Positions 11,590-23,295 of a stretch of DNA of 64,000 nt are shown here, piece by piece. The notes below the pieces were generated by a model. That model did not search any database, had not been told where the DNA came from, and saw nothing but the letters and a program-made list of their open reading frames with translations. Location of the stretch: NCBI RefSeq assembly GCF_028389875.1, contig NC_084663.1, positions 1,172,466 to 1,236,465 of the forward strand, read 5' to 3'. The DNA comes from Rhea pennata (Eukaryota; Chordata; Aves; Rheiformes; Rheidae). The translations under genes and the position numbers were made by a program. Each line of letters begins with the position of its first letter. The first letter of the stretch is position 1.

Positions 11590-13565
11590 GGTGCGCTGGT
11601 CTGGGTGCTCTGGCTTGCACACACTGGTCTGGGTGCTCTGGTTTGGATGCTCTGGTTTGCACACACTGGTTTGTGTGTTGTGGTTTGCACACACTGCTTT
11701 GGGTGCTCTGATTCGGGTGCTCTGGTTTGCACACACTGGTCTGGGTGCTCTGGCTTGCACACACTGGTCTGGGTGCTCTGGTTTGGATGCTCTGGTTTGC
11801 ACACACGGGTTTGTGTGTTGTGGTTTGCACACACTGCTTTGGGTGCTCTGATTCGGGTGCTCTGGTTTGCACACACTGGTCTGGGTGCTCTGGTTTGGAT
11901 GCTCTGGTTTGCACACACTGGTTTGTGTGTTGTGGTTTGCACACACTGGTCTGGGTGCTCTGGTTTGCACGCACTGGTTTGGGTGCTCTGATTTGGGTGC
12001 TCTGGTTTGCACCCACGGGTTTGTGTGTTGTGGTTTGCACACACTAGTTTGGGTGCTCTGATTCGGGTGCTCTGGTTTGCACACATGGGTTTGTGTGTTG
12101 TGGTTTGCACACACTAGTTTGGGTGCTCTGATTCGGGTGCTCTGGTTTGCACACATGGGTTTGTGTTGTGGTTTGCACACACTGGTTTGGGTGCTCTGAT
12201 TCGGGTGCTCTGGTTTGCACACACTGGTCTGGGTGCTCTGGTTTGCACACATGGGTTTGTGTGTTGTGGTTTGCACACACTGGTTTGGGTGCTCTGATTC
12301 GGGTGCTCTGGTTTGCACACATGGGTTTGTGTGTTGTGGTTTGCACACACTAGTTTGGGTGCTCTGATTCGGGTGCTCTGGTTTGCACACATGGGTTTGT
12401 GTGTTGTGGTTTGCACACACTAGTTTGGGTGCTCTGATTCGGGTGCTCTGGTTTGCACACATGGGTTTGTGTTGTGGTTTGCACACACTGGTTTGGGTGC
12501 TCTGATTCGGGTGCTCTGGTTTGCACACACTGGTCTGGGTGCTCTGGTTTGCACACATGGGTTTGTGTGTTGTGGTTTGCACACACTGGTTTGGGTGCTC
12601 TGATTCGGGTGCTCTGGTTTGCACACATGGGTTTGTGTGTTGTGGTTTGCACACACTAGTTTGGGTGCTCTGATTCGGGTGCTCTGGTTTGCACACATGG
12701 GTTTGTGTTGTGGTTTGCACACACTAGTTTGGGTGCTCTGATTCGGGTGCTCTGGTTTGCACACACTGGTCTGGGTGCTCTGGTTTGCACACATGGGTTT
12801 GTGTGTTGTGGTTTGCACACACTGGTTTGGGTGCTCTGATTCGGGTGCTCTGGTTTGCACACACTGGTCTGGGTTCTCTGGTTTGCACGCACTGGTTTGG
12901 GTGCTCTGCTTTGGGTGCTCTGGTTTGCACGCACTGGTTTGTGTGTTGTGGTTTGCACACACTAGTTTGGGTGCTCTGATTCGGGTGCTCTGGTTTGCAC
13001 ACACTGGTCTGGGTGCTCTGGTTTGCACACATGGGTTTGTGTGTTGTGGTTTGCACACACTAGTTTGGGTGCTCTGATTCGGGTGCTCTGGTTTGCACAC
13101 ACTGGTCTGGGTGCTCTGGTTTGCACACATGGGTTTGTGTGTTGTGGTTTGCACACACTGGTTTGGGTGCTCTGATTCGGGTGCTCTGGTTTGCACACAC
13201 TGGTCTGGGTGCTCTGGTTTGCACGCACTGGTTTGGGTGCTCTGCTTTGGGTGCTCTGGTTTGCACGCACTGGTTTGTGTGTTGTGGTTTGCACACACTA
13301 GTTTGGGTGCTCTGCTTTGGGTGCTCTGGTTTGCACACACTGGTTGGTGTGTTGTGGTTTGCACACACTAGTTTGGGTGCTCTGATTCGGGTGCTCTGGT
13401 TTGCACACACTGGTCTGGGTGCTCTGGTTTGCACGCACTGGTTTGGGTGCTCGGGTTTGTATACGCTGGTTTGCACGACCTGTTTTGCTCTCGCTGGTTT
13501 GCACACACTGCTTTGGGTGCTCCAGTTTGCTCACGCTGGTTGTGCACTCTGGTTTGCTCTCAGAT
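11590..13565. repeat. Minisatellite of 14-bp units with 306-bp higher-order repeat
   Basis: Basic 14-mers such as GGGTGCTCTGGTTT, GCACACACTGGTTT and GTGTGTTGTGGTTT alternate in fixed order. A super-unit of 306 bp (21 x 14 plus one 12-bp copy lacking GT) repeats with near identity from about 12044 to 12960, then becomes variable. Long minus-strand frames across it are repeat artefacts. Confidence 0.95.
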
Positions 13566-14365
13566 TTTTCACGCTTTGGCTTGCTCTCGCTGGCTCGCAC
13601 ATGCCATTTTGCTCCCACGGCGCTGATCGCACTGCTTTGCACATGCTGGCTCCCTCTCGCTGCTTTGCATGTGCTGGTTTTCTTGCTCTCTCGGTGGCAT
13701 TTCAGTGTGCGCAGCAGTGGCATTTCTCAGGCTCGGTTAGGATGGGGATTGAGGATTTGTCCTTTTGCTTGGCAGGCAGAAGCTGTGGGATTGCTCACAG
13801 GAACAGCTGCCATCTCGCAGGCAAAGCTCCCCTCCCTGCGGGCCGGCTGCGGCTCCGGGCGGCCGCGTGCCTGGGGGCTGGGCTCCTCGCGCCGTGCGGC
13901 GGGTGCCACCCCGTCCTCACGCCCCGTGCTCCTGGGGACGCGAGCTGGGAGCTGCTGCGCCGCAGCCCGCTGCAGCGCCGAGCCGCGCGGAGCCGCCCCG
14001 GCTCCCCGGCCGGCCGTGGGAACCGGCGCTGGCGCCGGCACCGCCGGGGCGGCCGCGTGCCACGAGGGGGGTTCTGCGCCTGGGGAGCAGCTCGGCTGCG
14101 CGCTGGCATTTTCCGGCTGTGGATCCCGCAGCCAGCTGGTGCCGGCACACGTGGCGTGGAGGCGGGAGGTGCGGCACGCACGTGGCCCACGGCTCGCCTG
14201 GGTTTTGCTTTGCGTATCGCGGCCAAACCTTGCACGGTGCCGCCCCGGAGCTGGGTTTATCGCCTCCCTCTCTGGAGCCTCTGATTCGGTCTCCTTCCCT
14301 GCCCCGCGCCTCCCTGTGAGGCTCCGTGCACGGCAGCCGGTGCGCTAGGTCAGCACCCGAGCGCT
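13566..14365. other. Unique intronic sequence, no gene seen
   Basis: GC-rich single-copy SND1 intron between two arrays. Open frames are Ala/Arg/Pro/Gly-rich without recognisable domains or splice context. Confidence 0.4.
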
Positions 14366-14885
14366 GCAGCGATGCACGTGCTCGCGCTGCAGAGACCCGT
14401 GCACACACGCTGCAGCAGCCAGCGCGCGCACGCTGCAAAGGCCGGTGCGCTCGGTCAGCACCCGAGCGCTGCAGTGACCCCGGTGCTTGCACTGCGGGGG
14501 CCCTTGTGCTCACGCTGGGGAGGCCAGCAAGCTCGCCCTGCGGACGCCCATCTGCTTGCACTGCAGATGTCCATGGTCTGTGCTGCAGAGGCCCCCGTGC
14601 TTGCACCAGGGAGGCCAGCACGCTTGCACTGCAGAGACCAGCACATCTGCACTGCAGAGGCTAGCACGTTTGCACTGCAGAGGCCAGCACATTTGCACTG
14701 CAGAGGCCAGCACATCTGCACTGCAGTGGCCCGCACGCTTGCACTGCAGAGGCCAGCACGCTTGCACCGTGGAGGCCCGGATGCTCGTGCTCTGGAGGCC
14801 AGCGTGCTCGCACTGCAGCAGCTCACGGGCTCACGCCGTGGAGGCCAGCACGCTCACACCGGGGATGTTCTCCGGCTCACGCTGC
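14366..14885. repeat. Minisatellite, 23-bp unit
   Basis: About 20 degenerate copies of a 23-bp unit containing TTGCACTGCAGAGGCCAGCA. Best-preserved copies lie at about 14630-14770. Confidence 0.9.
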
Positions 14886-15700
14886 GAGGGCTGCTGTGCT
14901 TGTGCCATGGCGGGTGCTGAGACCCTTTTCCAGCTGCGCTGCCGAGTGCAGGGCAGGCCCACACTCACCTGGCCTGGGTGCGGGAAGCAGACCTGGCCCA
15001 GGAGGGGAGGGGAGCCACAGGATCCTGCTGCCCAGATCCCAGCGAGGGGATCCGCTGGGTTGCTGGACGCTGCAGTCCTGCTCGGCGCCTGGCACAGGGT
15101 GCGCGGTGCTCCGCTCCGGGAAAGCTCCGCGTTGCAAACGAGGGGAGCGCCGGGCCCCCGCTGCAGCAGGGCCGGCGAGGTGCCCGAAGTGCCCCCAGTA
15201 TGGCAGGGAGCCGCGGCGGGGGCACCTGCGCGGCGCTGCGAGGAGCAATTTGCTGCTTCTAAACGGCTTCCTGGGAGCGGCGCCGCGCACGTCAGCGCGC
15301 CAGCCCCATCCAGAGCGCGCGAGGCACCATCTGTTCCCGGCCCGCGTGCCTGCTGCCTGCAAACCCCGCGCTGCTCGCAGCGTGCCGCTTCCAAACGCCG
15401 TGCCGGGGTGGGGGTGGGGGGCTACTTCTATGCGTAAAAGCAAATTAAAAAGCAGCGAGGCTGGGAGCTGCCAGGAGCAGACAGCGAGGTGCACCGTCGG
15501 GGCCGAACATGCGGCAAGTGCCACAGCCTGCCGCAGGCGCTGGTCCCCAGCGGCGCCCGGGAAGGGCCCTCGCAGGGCTCCTGCTCAGCCCGACAGCAGC
15601 GTAGGGCGCTGCGGGGCTGCCCCTCGCCCCGCGGCCCTGCGGAGCCACCCGGCAAGGCGGCAGGGTGCCTGGGGACTGTGGCGCTCACTGCCAGCTGTGC
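14886..15700. other. Unique intronic sequence, no gene seen
   Basis: GC-rich SND1 intron. A less GC-rich patch at about 15425-15465 (TATGCGTAAAAGCAAATTAAAAAGC) stands out but matches nothing I know. Confidence 0.35.
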
Positions 15701-16235
15701 GATTGCCCCTTGCATGCTCCTCCTCATGTCCTGTGCACCCTGCCCTTGCCCCTTGCACCCTGCCCTTGCCCCTTGCATGCTCCTCCTTGTGTCCCGTGCA
15801 CCCTGCCCTTGCCCCTTGCACCCTGCCCTTGCCCCTTGCATGCTCCTCCTCATGTCCCGTGCACCCTGCCCTTGCCCCTTGCACCCTTCCTTGCCCCTTG
15901 CATGCTCCTCCTCGTGTCCCGTGCACCCTGCCCTTGCCCCTTGCACCCTGCCCTTGCCCCTTGCATGCTCCTCCTCATGTCCCGTGCACCCTACCCTTGC
16001 CCCTTGCATGCTCCTCATGTCCTGTGCACCTTGCCCTTGCCCCTTGCACCCTGCCCTTGCCCCTTGCATGCTCCTCCTCATGTCCCGTGCACCCTGCCCT
16101 TGCCCCTTGAACCCTGCCCTTGCCCCTTGCATGCTCCTCCTCGTGTCCCGTGCACCCTGCCCTTGCCCCTTGCACCCTGCCCTTGCCCCTTGCATGCTCC
16201 TCCTCATGTCCCGTGCACCCTTGCACCCTGCTTCT
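15701..16235. repeat. Minisatellite, 63-bp unit
   Basis: About eight copies of a 63-bp unit combining CTTGCATGCTCCTCCTCATG, TCCCGTGCACCCTGCCCTTG and CCCCTTGCACCC; it ends some 230 bp upstream of the first SND1 exon in the window. Confidence 0.93.
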
Positions 16236-16463
16236 CCCCGCCCTGCCCTTGCCCCATGCCAGGTCCCCAGCACGGCCAGCCAGCTCGTGCGTCACCCCAA
16301 GGCCACTCTCTCCCACTGCTAATTGCACCCATTAATTAACGCCGCGCGGGAGCTAGGTGGCCGCCCGCCGGCCGTTTGCGGCGGCGTGGTGCCGGGTCTC
16401 GGGCCGGTTCCTCCCAGCGGGGAGCGGGGCCAGGCTGAGGGCTCCTCCGCCCCACGCCCGCAG

Positions 16464-19400
16464 GTGGAGGTGGAAGTGGAGAGCATGGACAAAGCCGGCA
16501 ACTTCATCGGCTGGCTGCACATCGACGGCGTCAACCTCTCGGTGGCCCTGGTGGAGCACGCCCTCTCCAAGGTGCACTTCACCGCCGAGCGCAGCCCCTA
16601 CTACAAGTCGCTGCTCGCCGCCGAGGAGGCCGCCAAGCAGAAGAAGGAGAAGGTGAGAGCGGGGGCCGGCGCCGCGACGTGTCCCCGCGCGCCGGCCGGG
16701 CACCCGGCTCCGCTGCCTGGGCGCCCGGCCGCGCCGCGAGCCCGCCTCTCCCCCGCCCCGCAGGTCTGGTCCCACTACGAGGAGGCGCCGGTGGAAGAGG
16801 TGGTGCCGGTGCTGGAGGAGAAGGAGCGCACGGCCAACTACAAGCCCGTCTTTGTCACGGAGATCACGGATGACCTGCACTTCTACGTGCAGGACGTGGA
16901 GACGGGTAAGGGGCCAGGTCGGGCGCACGGCGCTGCACAGCACTGCATGGTGCTGCACAGTGCTGCACGGTGCTACGTGGTGCTGCACAGCACTGCACGG
17001 CACTGCACAGTGCTGCACGGTGCTACACGGTGCTGCATGGCACTGCACAGCACTGCATGGCACTGCACAGTGCTGCATGGTGCTACAGTGCTGCACGGCG
17101 CGGCATGGCACTGCACAGTGCTGCACGGTGCTACACGGTGCTGCATGGCGCTGCACAGCACTGCACGGCACTGCACAGTGCTGCATGGTGCTACAGTGCT
17201 GCACGGCGCGGCATGGCACTGCACAGTGCTGCATGGTGCTACACGGTGCTGCATGGCGCTGCACAGCACTGCATGGTGCTGCACCGTGCTGCTCCCCAGC
17301 TCTGCCCCTCGCCTTGCAGCGCGGCTCCCTGACCGCCCCATCGCTGCAACCTGCCCAACCCTGCAGCCTCTCCCTGCCCCCACCAGCACTTTAATTAGGC
17401 TGGCTTAATTAAAAGGCAATCTGCAGGGGGGGTGCACAGCTCCCTCCCCGCCGGGGGCTGCGAGCGCTGCCCGTTAAGGGCACGGGCTCCTCCGGGGTGG
17501 GCGAGGGGCGCGCGCCGGGTCCCGGGTGCCAGGCACGGGGCGCTTCGCAGGTTCCCAGCTGGAGAAGCTGATGGAGAACATGCGGGGCGAGATCGCGGCG
17601 CACCCGCCCGTGGAGGGCTCCTACGTGCCGCGCCGCGGCGACTACTGCATCGCCAAGTTCGTGGACGGAGAATGGTGAGCCGGGCCCCGGGGGCGGGCGG
17701 GAGCCGCGGCTCCGGCTCTGCCGGCGGCGCCGCTCGGGGCATCGCTGCGATCGCTGCCGCGCGCCGCTTGCAGGTACCGGGCGCGGGTGGAGAAGGTGGA
17801 GTCGTCGGCCAAAGTGCACGTCTTCTACATCGACTACGGCAACGTGAGTGCGGGGCGCCGGGGAGCGCAGCGGCTGGGGGGGGGCCGGGTCGGCACCGCC
17901 GGCACCGTGGCACCGCCGGCACCGCGACCCCGCACCGGGTCCCGCGGTGCCACCGCAGCCCCTCCGCGCCCCCGCAGAAGGAGACGCTGCCGTCCGCGCG
18001 CCTCGGCGCCCTGCCGCCCGCCTTCAGCACCCGCGTCCTGCCCGCCCAGGCCACCGAGTACAAGTTCGCCTTCATCCAGGTGCCCCAGGACGTAAGTGCG
18101 GGGCAGGCACGGGGCCGGGGATGGGGATCAGGACGGGGATGGGGACGGGGATGGGGATCGGGGTCGGGACGGGGACGGGGACGGGCACGGGGTCGGGGAT
18201 GGGGATCAGGACGGGGACGGGGATGGGGACGGGGACGGGGATGGGGATCAGGACGGGGACGGGGATCGGGATCGGGATCGGGATCGGGATGAGGATGGGG
18301 ATCGGGACAGGGATGGGGATGGGGACGGGGACGGGGATGGCGCCGGGGATGGGGTCGGGTTTGGGATGGGGATGGGGATCGGGACGGGGATGGGGATGGG
18401 GATCAGGACAGGGATGGGGACGGGGACGGGGATGGGGACAGGGATGGGGATGGCGCCGAGGCCGGGGATGGGGATGGCGCCGGGGATGGGGTCGGGGATG
18501 GGGATGGGGATGGGGCCGGGGATGGGGATCGGGCCGGGGATGGGGATGGGGATCAGGACAGGGATGGGGACGGGGACGGGGATGGGGCCGGGGATGGGGA
18601 TGGCGCCGGGGATGGGGTCGGGGATGGGGATGGGGATCAGGACGGGGATGGGGATCAGGACGGGGATGGGGATGGGGCCAGGGATGGAGATCGGGACGGG
18701 GATGGGGACGGGGCTGGGGCTGGGGATGGGGCCGGGGATGGGGATGGGGATCGGGACGGGGATCGGGACAGGGACGGGGATGGGGACAGGGCCGGGGCCG
18801 GGGATGGGGCCGGGGATGGCGCCGGGGGGACCGTCCTCGAGCCGTGCCGTGCCCGCAGGAGGACGCGCGGGCGGACGCGGTGGACAGCGTGGTGCGCGAC
18901 ATCCAGAACACCCAGTGCCTGCTCAACGTGGAGCACGTGGGGCCCGGCTGCCCCCACGTCACCCTGCAGTTCGCCGACTCCAAGAGCGACGTGGGGCTGG
19001 GGCTGGTCAAGGAGGGGCTGGTCATGGTGGAGGTGCGCAAGGAGAAGCAGTTCCAGAAGGTGGTAGGTGCCGCCGGCCGGGACCCCGGCAGGGTCTCCTC
19101 GCCCCCCCCCCCCCCGCCCCGGGGACCCCCGGGACCCCAGAGAAGGGCCCCCCCGAGGTGCCCCGAGGGCGCTGCGGAGGGGCCGGGGCGCCTGACGGCC
19201 GCTGCCCCGCAGATCACCGAGTACCTGAACGCCCAGGAGACGGCGAAGAGCGCCAGGGTGAGTCCGGCTCGGCGGCGGCCGCCTCGGGGTGCCGGGAGGG
19301 GCGGGGGGGGAGCGCGGCCCCCCCCGCGCCCGGGGCGGTGCTGGCTGCAGCCCCATCCCCGATTAGAGACCGCGTGCACAGCCCGTGTTGCAGCCCCCCC

Positions 19401-20171
19401 ATCTCCGGGGGAGGGCGATGCTGGCTGCAGCCCCCCATCTCGGGGGTGGGGGGCCATGCTGGCTGCAGCCTCCCATCTCTGGGGGGGGGCCATGCTGGCT
19501 GCAGCCCCCCGTCTCCAGTGGCAATTCTGGCTGCAGCCCCCCATCTCTGGGGGGGGGCCATGCTGGCTGCAGTCCCCCGTCTCCAGTGGCAATGCTGGCT
19601 GCAGCCCCCCGTCTCCGGGGGGGGCCATGCTGGCTGCAGCCCCCCGTCTCCAGTGGCAATGCTGGCTGCAGCCCCCCCATCTCCGGGGAGGGGGGCCATG
19701 CTGGCTGCAGCCCCCCATCTCCGGGGGTGCGGGGGGCTGGTGCTGGCTGCGGCCCCCCATCTCTGGGGGGGGGGCCATGCTGGCTGCAGCCCCCCGTCTC
19801 CAGTGGCAATGCTGGCTGCAGCCCCCCCATCTCCGGGGAGGGGGGCCATGCTGGCTGCAGCCCCCCATCTCCAGGGGGGCGGGGGTCTGGTGCTGGCTGC
19901 GGCCCCCCATCTCTGGGGGGGGCAATGCTGGCTGCAGCCCCCTGTCTCCAGTGGCGTTGCTGGCTGCAGCCCCCCGTCTCCGGGGGGGGGGGCCATGCTG
20001 GCAGCAGCCCCCCATCTCCGGGGGGCGGGGGGCTGGTGCTGGCTGCGGCCCCCGCCTCGGGGGGGTGACGCCGGCTGCGCCCCCAGCCCGTCTCCTTTCC
20101 TGCAGCTGAACCTGTGGCGCTACGGGGACTTCCGCGCCGACGACGCGGACGAGTTCGGATACAGCCGCTAA
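16464..20171 (+). CDS. SND1: SND1 (Tudor-SN/p100), last eight coding exons
   Basis: Staphylococcal-nuclease and Tudor-domain protein: RISC-associated nuclease, transcription coactivator and splicing/mRNA-stability factor (family knowledge). Exons: 16464-16652, 16764-16905, 17551-17674, 17774-17843, 17978-18091, 18859-19062, 19213-19257, 20106-20171. All borders are GT/AG and phases join without a break. They encode 317 residues plus TAA, matching roughly the last third of the ~910-residue protein, and collinear with human SND1 as I remember it. Visible: the end of SN4 ([16 protein letters not shown]), the Tudor domain ([20 protein letters not shown], then [20 protein letters not shown] with D for F-C here read DYCIAKF, then HVFYIDYGN), the split SN5 part ([20 protein letters not shown]) and the conserved end DADEFGYSR. 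Upstream exons lie left of the window, beyond the nested LRRC4. Introns are 100-850 bp and three of them carry tandem arrays. Confidence 0.97.
16922..17292. repeat. Tandem repeat in SND1 intron (CTGCACRGTG type)
   Basis: Decamer-like array of TGCTGCACAGTGCTGCATGG and CTACACGGTG variants filling much of the intron between the exons at 16764 and 17551. Confidence 0.9.
17380..17425. promoter_or_regulatory. Small AT-rich patch with TTAATTA motifs in SND1 intron
   Basis: ACTTTAATTAGGC and GGCTTAATTAAAAGGC sit 10 bp apart in otherwise GC-rich intron. These are homeodomain-type sites; function unknown. Confidence 0.3.
18096..18835 (+). repeat. GGGGAY hexamer array in SND1 intron
   Basis: Over 100 hexamers GGGATG, GGGACG, GGGATC and GGGGCC fill the intron before the exon at 18859. 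All G-runs are on the SND1 sense strand, so the nascent RNA could form G-quadruplexes. The array begins within about 20 bp of the donor and ends about 30 bp from the acceptor. Confidence 0.95.
19385..20065. repeat. Minisatellite in last SND1 intron, ~34-38-bp unit
   Basis: About 18 copies containing CATGCTGGCTGCAGCCCCCC with alternating CATCTCCGGGGGG and GTCTCCAGTGGCA ends. It occupies nearly the whole intron between the 45-bp exon (19213-19257) and the last exon. Confidence 0.94.
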
Positions 20172-20443
20172 GGGACGCTTCGGGGCCCGGCCGTGCCCCC
20201 CCCCCCCCCCGCCGCCACCGCACTAACGCCCCCCCCCCGCCCGGCCCCCCGCGCCCCTGTCCCCGTCCCCGGGCCCGGATGGGGCGGGGCGGGGGGGCTG
20301 GCAGTGGCCCAGCGCCTTCGGGGCCCCCCCAACCCCCGGGCTCGGCTCGGCGGGGGGGCGGGTGGCCCGGGGGGGGGGGGGTCCCGGCCCCCCTCGCCCG
20401 CCCCCGCCGCCGCCCTGGCCTGTATTTAAAGCTTTGGAGGCCC

Positions 20444-20449
20444 AATAAA
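20444..20449 (+). terminator. SND1: SND1 poly(A) signal
   Basis: AATAAA 273 bases after the SND1 stop codon, followed within 20 bases by a GT-rich stretch (GTGGCGCTGTGCCTGTG). The implied 3' UTR is about 290 bases and C/G-rich. Confidence 0.85.
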
Positions 20450-20619
20450 AGTAGTCAAGCGTGGCGCTGTGCCTGTGCCTGCCGCGGGCGCCGCAGCACC
20501 CGGGGGGTCCCCTGCACGGGGGCCGCAGCCCCCCGGCCCCGCAGCGCCGGGGTGGGGGGGCGGTCTTAGGAGGACGGTTCCCCCACAGGATGGCCTAGGG
20601 CACCTTGCAGGGTCCCGGC

Positions 20620-21560
20620 CCCACGCCTCGACCCTGAACCCCATCTGGTCCCCAGCTCGGGTGCCCCCGTGCCCCAGGTCTGACCCCCAACCCCAGCTCT
20701 GGTGCCAGCCCCAGCCCTGACCTGCTCCCAGACCCCAACCCCGGAGTTCAGCTCCAGGCTCCAACCCGAACCCCAACGTCTACCCTGGCTCCAACCATCA
20801 ACCCCAGACCCCAGCCCGGACTCCAGAGCCACATTCCAACCCTGGACCTCAACCTTGGCCCCCAACCCCAGATCCCACCCCTGGACCCCAATCCCAGACC
20901 CGACCTCAACACTCAGCCCAGCACCAGACCCCAGCTCCAGACCCCAGCCCTGTCCCCAACCCCAGACTCCAACCCCAGGCCCCAGCCTGGCCTCCAGAGC
21001 CACATTCCAACCTTGGCCCCCAACCCCAGATCCCACCCCTGGACCCCAATCCCAGACCCGACCTCAGCTCTGAGCCCAGCCCTGTCCCCAACCCCAGACT
21101 CCAACCCCAGGCCCCAGCCTGGACTCCAGAGCCACATTCCAACCTTGGCCCCCAACCCCAGATCCCACCCCTGGACCCCAATCCCAGACCCGACCTCAAC
21201 ACTCAGCCCAGCACCAGACCCCAGCTCCAGACCCCAGCCCTGTCCCCAACCCCAGACTCCAACCCCAGGCCCCAGCCTGGACTCCAGAGCCACATTCCAA
21301 CCTTGGCCCCCAACCCCAGATCCCACCCCTGGACCCCAATCCCAGACCCAACCTCAGCTCTGAGCCCAGCCCTGTCCCCAACCCCAGACTCCAACCCTGA
21401 CTCCAGATCCACATTCCAACCCTGGACCTCAAACTTGGCCCCCAACCCTGTCCCCAGTTCCAGACCCAACCCCAACCCCAGATCCCAACCCTTACCCCAA
21501 CCCAAGCCCAGCCTCAACCCCGAGGCCAGCACCAGACCCCAACCCCCCAGTCCGTCTGCC
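20620..21560. repeat. C/A-rich minisatellite downstream of SND1 with ~290-bp higher order
   Basis: Short CCCCAACCCCAGA-type units group into blocks sharing GAGCCACATTCCAACC; the block starting CAGCACCAGACCCCAGCTCC recurs at about 20917 and 21207, giving a 290-bp period. All purine-poor on the plus strand. Confidence 0.9.
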
Positions 21561-21734
21561 CCCCTGGACTCCCGTGCTGGAGGCACGTCTCCGTGCCCGC
21601 TTCCCCGCGTGCCATGCTGCCACCCGGCTCGGCGGCGGCCCCGGAGCCGCTGCGCTCTTGATTACTTCGATGGCCTTGACGAGGGGCTTGCTGCCGGCGA
21701 GGTCCCCGCGCAGCCCGGGGCGGGCGGTGCCGTT

Positions 21735-21895
21735 CGCGGAGCCCTCACCGCAAGCCGCCTCGCTGTTGGCGAGCTAATTATAGGGCCGTGCTAATTTAAT
21801 TTGAGCGTAATTACAGTGGAGTGCGCTCTACGGCAAGTTTCGATAATTAATGCCATCGAACAATTGTAATTAAAGGAAGAGCTTGCAGAGGCGCC
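21735..21895. promoter_or_regulatory. AT-rich island, candidate conserved noncoding element downstream of SND1
   Basis: GCTAATTATAGGGCC, GCTAATTTAATTTGAGC, GTAATTACAGTGG, GATAATTAATGCC and GTAATTAAAGG occur within 130 bp, five TAATTA-type homeodomain cores in a region that is otherwise above 65% GC by eye. Such islands in GC-rich bird DNA often mark conserved enhancers. Inference only. Confidence 0.5.
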
Positions 21896-22199
21896 AACGA
21901 ATGGCTACGGCGAGGGGAAGGGGGTCGCGGGACACCGTGGGGCCTCAAAGCAGGGGGCTTCTCTGGGTTGCCCCAGTTCTTGTGCCCGTCACCATGGCAT
22001 CGGGGCTATGTCCAACACATGCATCCTGTCCCAGCCCTGACCCAACGCTCGCTGTCCCCGTGGGCCATCCCCACTGCAGCCCCGGGGATAGAGCCATGGT
22101 CCCCCCTGGCCCCCTGCCCCAGCCTGCCCCCCCCCTTATCCACCCCAGCAAGGTGCTGCCAGGCTGCAGGGGGGAGCAGGGTCTCCGGGGGGAGGGGGC

Positions 22200-22540
22200 T
22201 GGAGGTCTTTGAGAGGTGTCTAGGGGGTCTTTGAGGGTCCCTGGGTGTCTCTGCCTGTCCCTGGCTGACTTGGGGCAGGGGATCCCCTATGGTCCCTGGG
22301 GATCTTATGATGGGTCCTGGTGGTCTTTAGAGATGTCTGGGGTGGGGGGGCACTGGTGGTCTCTATGGGTCCTTGAAGGTCCGTGGGGAGGCTTTCTGGG
22401 GTCTCTGGGGTCATACCCCCCAGGATCTCCAGAGCAGCCCTTGAGGGTCTCTGGGGATCTCGAGGTGTCCTGAGGGTCTCCCGGGAGCCCTGGGAGTCCC
22501 TGGAGGTTCTCCAGTGTCCTCTCCGGTCTGGAGGGGGCCA
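22200..22540. repeat. Degenerate GGTCTCTGGGG-type repeat
   Basis: Loose array of GGTCTCTGGGG/GGTCCCTGGGG words at irregular spacing of 15-30 bases. Confidence 0.6.
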
Positions 22541-22689
22541 CGGGACCATGAAGGGAGCCGCTGACAGGCCCTCAGTGCTGGGGGCTTCCTCCGCCTGCCC
22601 CGGCAGCGGGGCCGGGCACGGCCTCCCCGAAGGAGCTGTCCTGGCTCGCGCTGCCGGCAGCAGCGGGCTCCTGCCCTTGGAGCTCGCTG

Positions 22690-22830
22690 CAGGTCTTCTG
22701 GCTTTTGCTCTCGCTCTTCTTTTCTTTCCTTTTGTTTGCTTTTCTTTTTCTTTTTTTCTTGGCACTTAACCTTGAAATTATAATAGCAAATGGCCCTGAG
22801 CCCAGCTTCGTCGCCTGCGCTGCTGATTGA
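22690..22830. other. Pyrimidine tract followed by unique AT-richer sequence
   Basis: A 60-base T/C-rich tract (CTTTTCTTTCCTTTTG and similar) leads into TTGAAATTATAATAGCAAATGG. It could be a retrotransposon remnant or regulatory element; I do not recognise it. Confidence 0.3.
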
Positions 22831-23049
22831 AGCCCTGCGCCCGAGCAGAGCCGCGGGGTGCGGCGGGGATGGCAGCTGGGCAGCGGCACAGCGCGGGTGC
22901 CGGGGGGCGGCTCCCCAGGGCAGCCCCCACCCCGCTCGCCGAGGCCCCAGCCTCTGTCGCCTCTCATCGTGCTGGGGGCCGCCGGGTCCCTGCCGAACCA
23001 GAGGTGCCCAGAGCCACCCCATCACAGGGACCTGGGACTGGGCGAAGTC

Positions 23050-23295
23050 ATGTGGGGGGGTGTGCAATGGCCAGGCAGGTAGGTGTGCAATAGCCAGGCA
23101 GGTAGGTGTGCAATGGCCAGGCAAAAGGGGTGTGTGTTTGTGCAATGGCCAGTTGGGGGTGTGTGCAATGGCCATGCAGATGGACATGTGATGGCTGTGC
23201 AGGTGGGTGTGCAATGGCCATGCTGGTGGGTGTACAGTGCCATACAGGTGTGTGAGCAATGGTTGTGTATGTGAGTGTGCAATGCTACACAGGTG
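23050..23295. repeat. Tandem repeat GTGTGCAATGGCC type
   Basis: About nine degenerate copies of a ~20-25-bp unit centred on GGTGTGCAATGGCCA. Confidence 0.8.

Noticed and set aside
11074-13500. 548-codon minus-strand frame rich in KPEHPNQSTQTSVC
   Set aside because: Generated by 14-bp tandem units; every sub-frame repeats with the array and ends arbitrarily.
5515-13565. CRISPR-like direct repeats
   Set aside because: Repeats are contiguous with no unique spacers, and the genome is a spliced vertebrate one.
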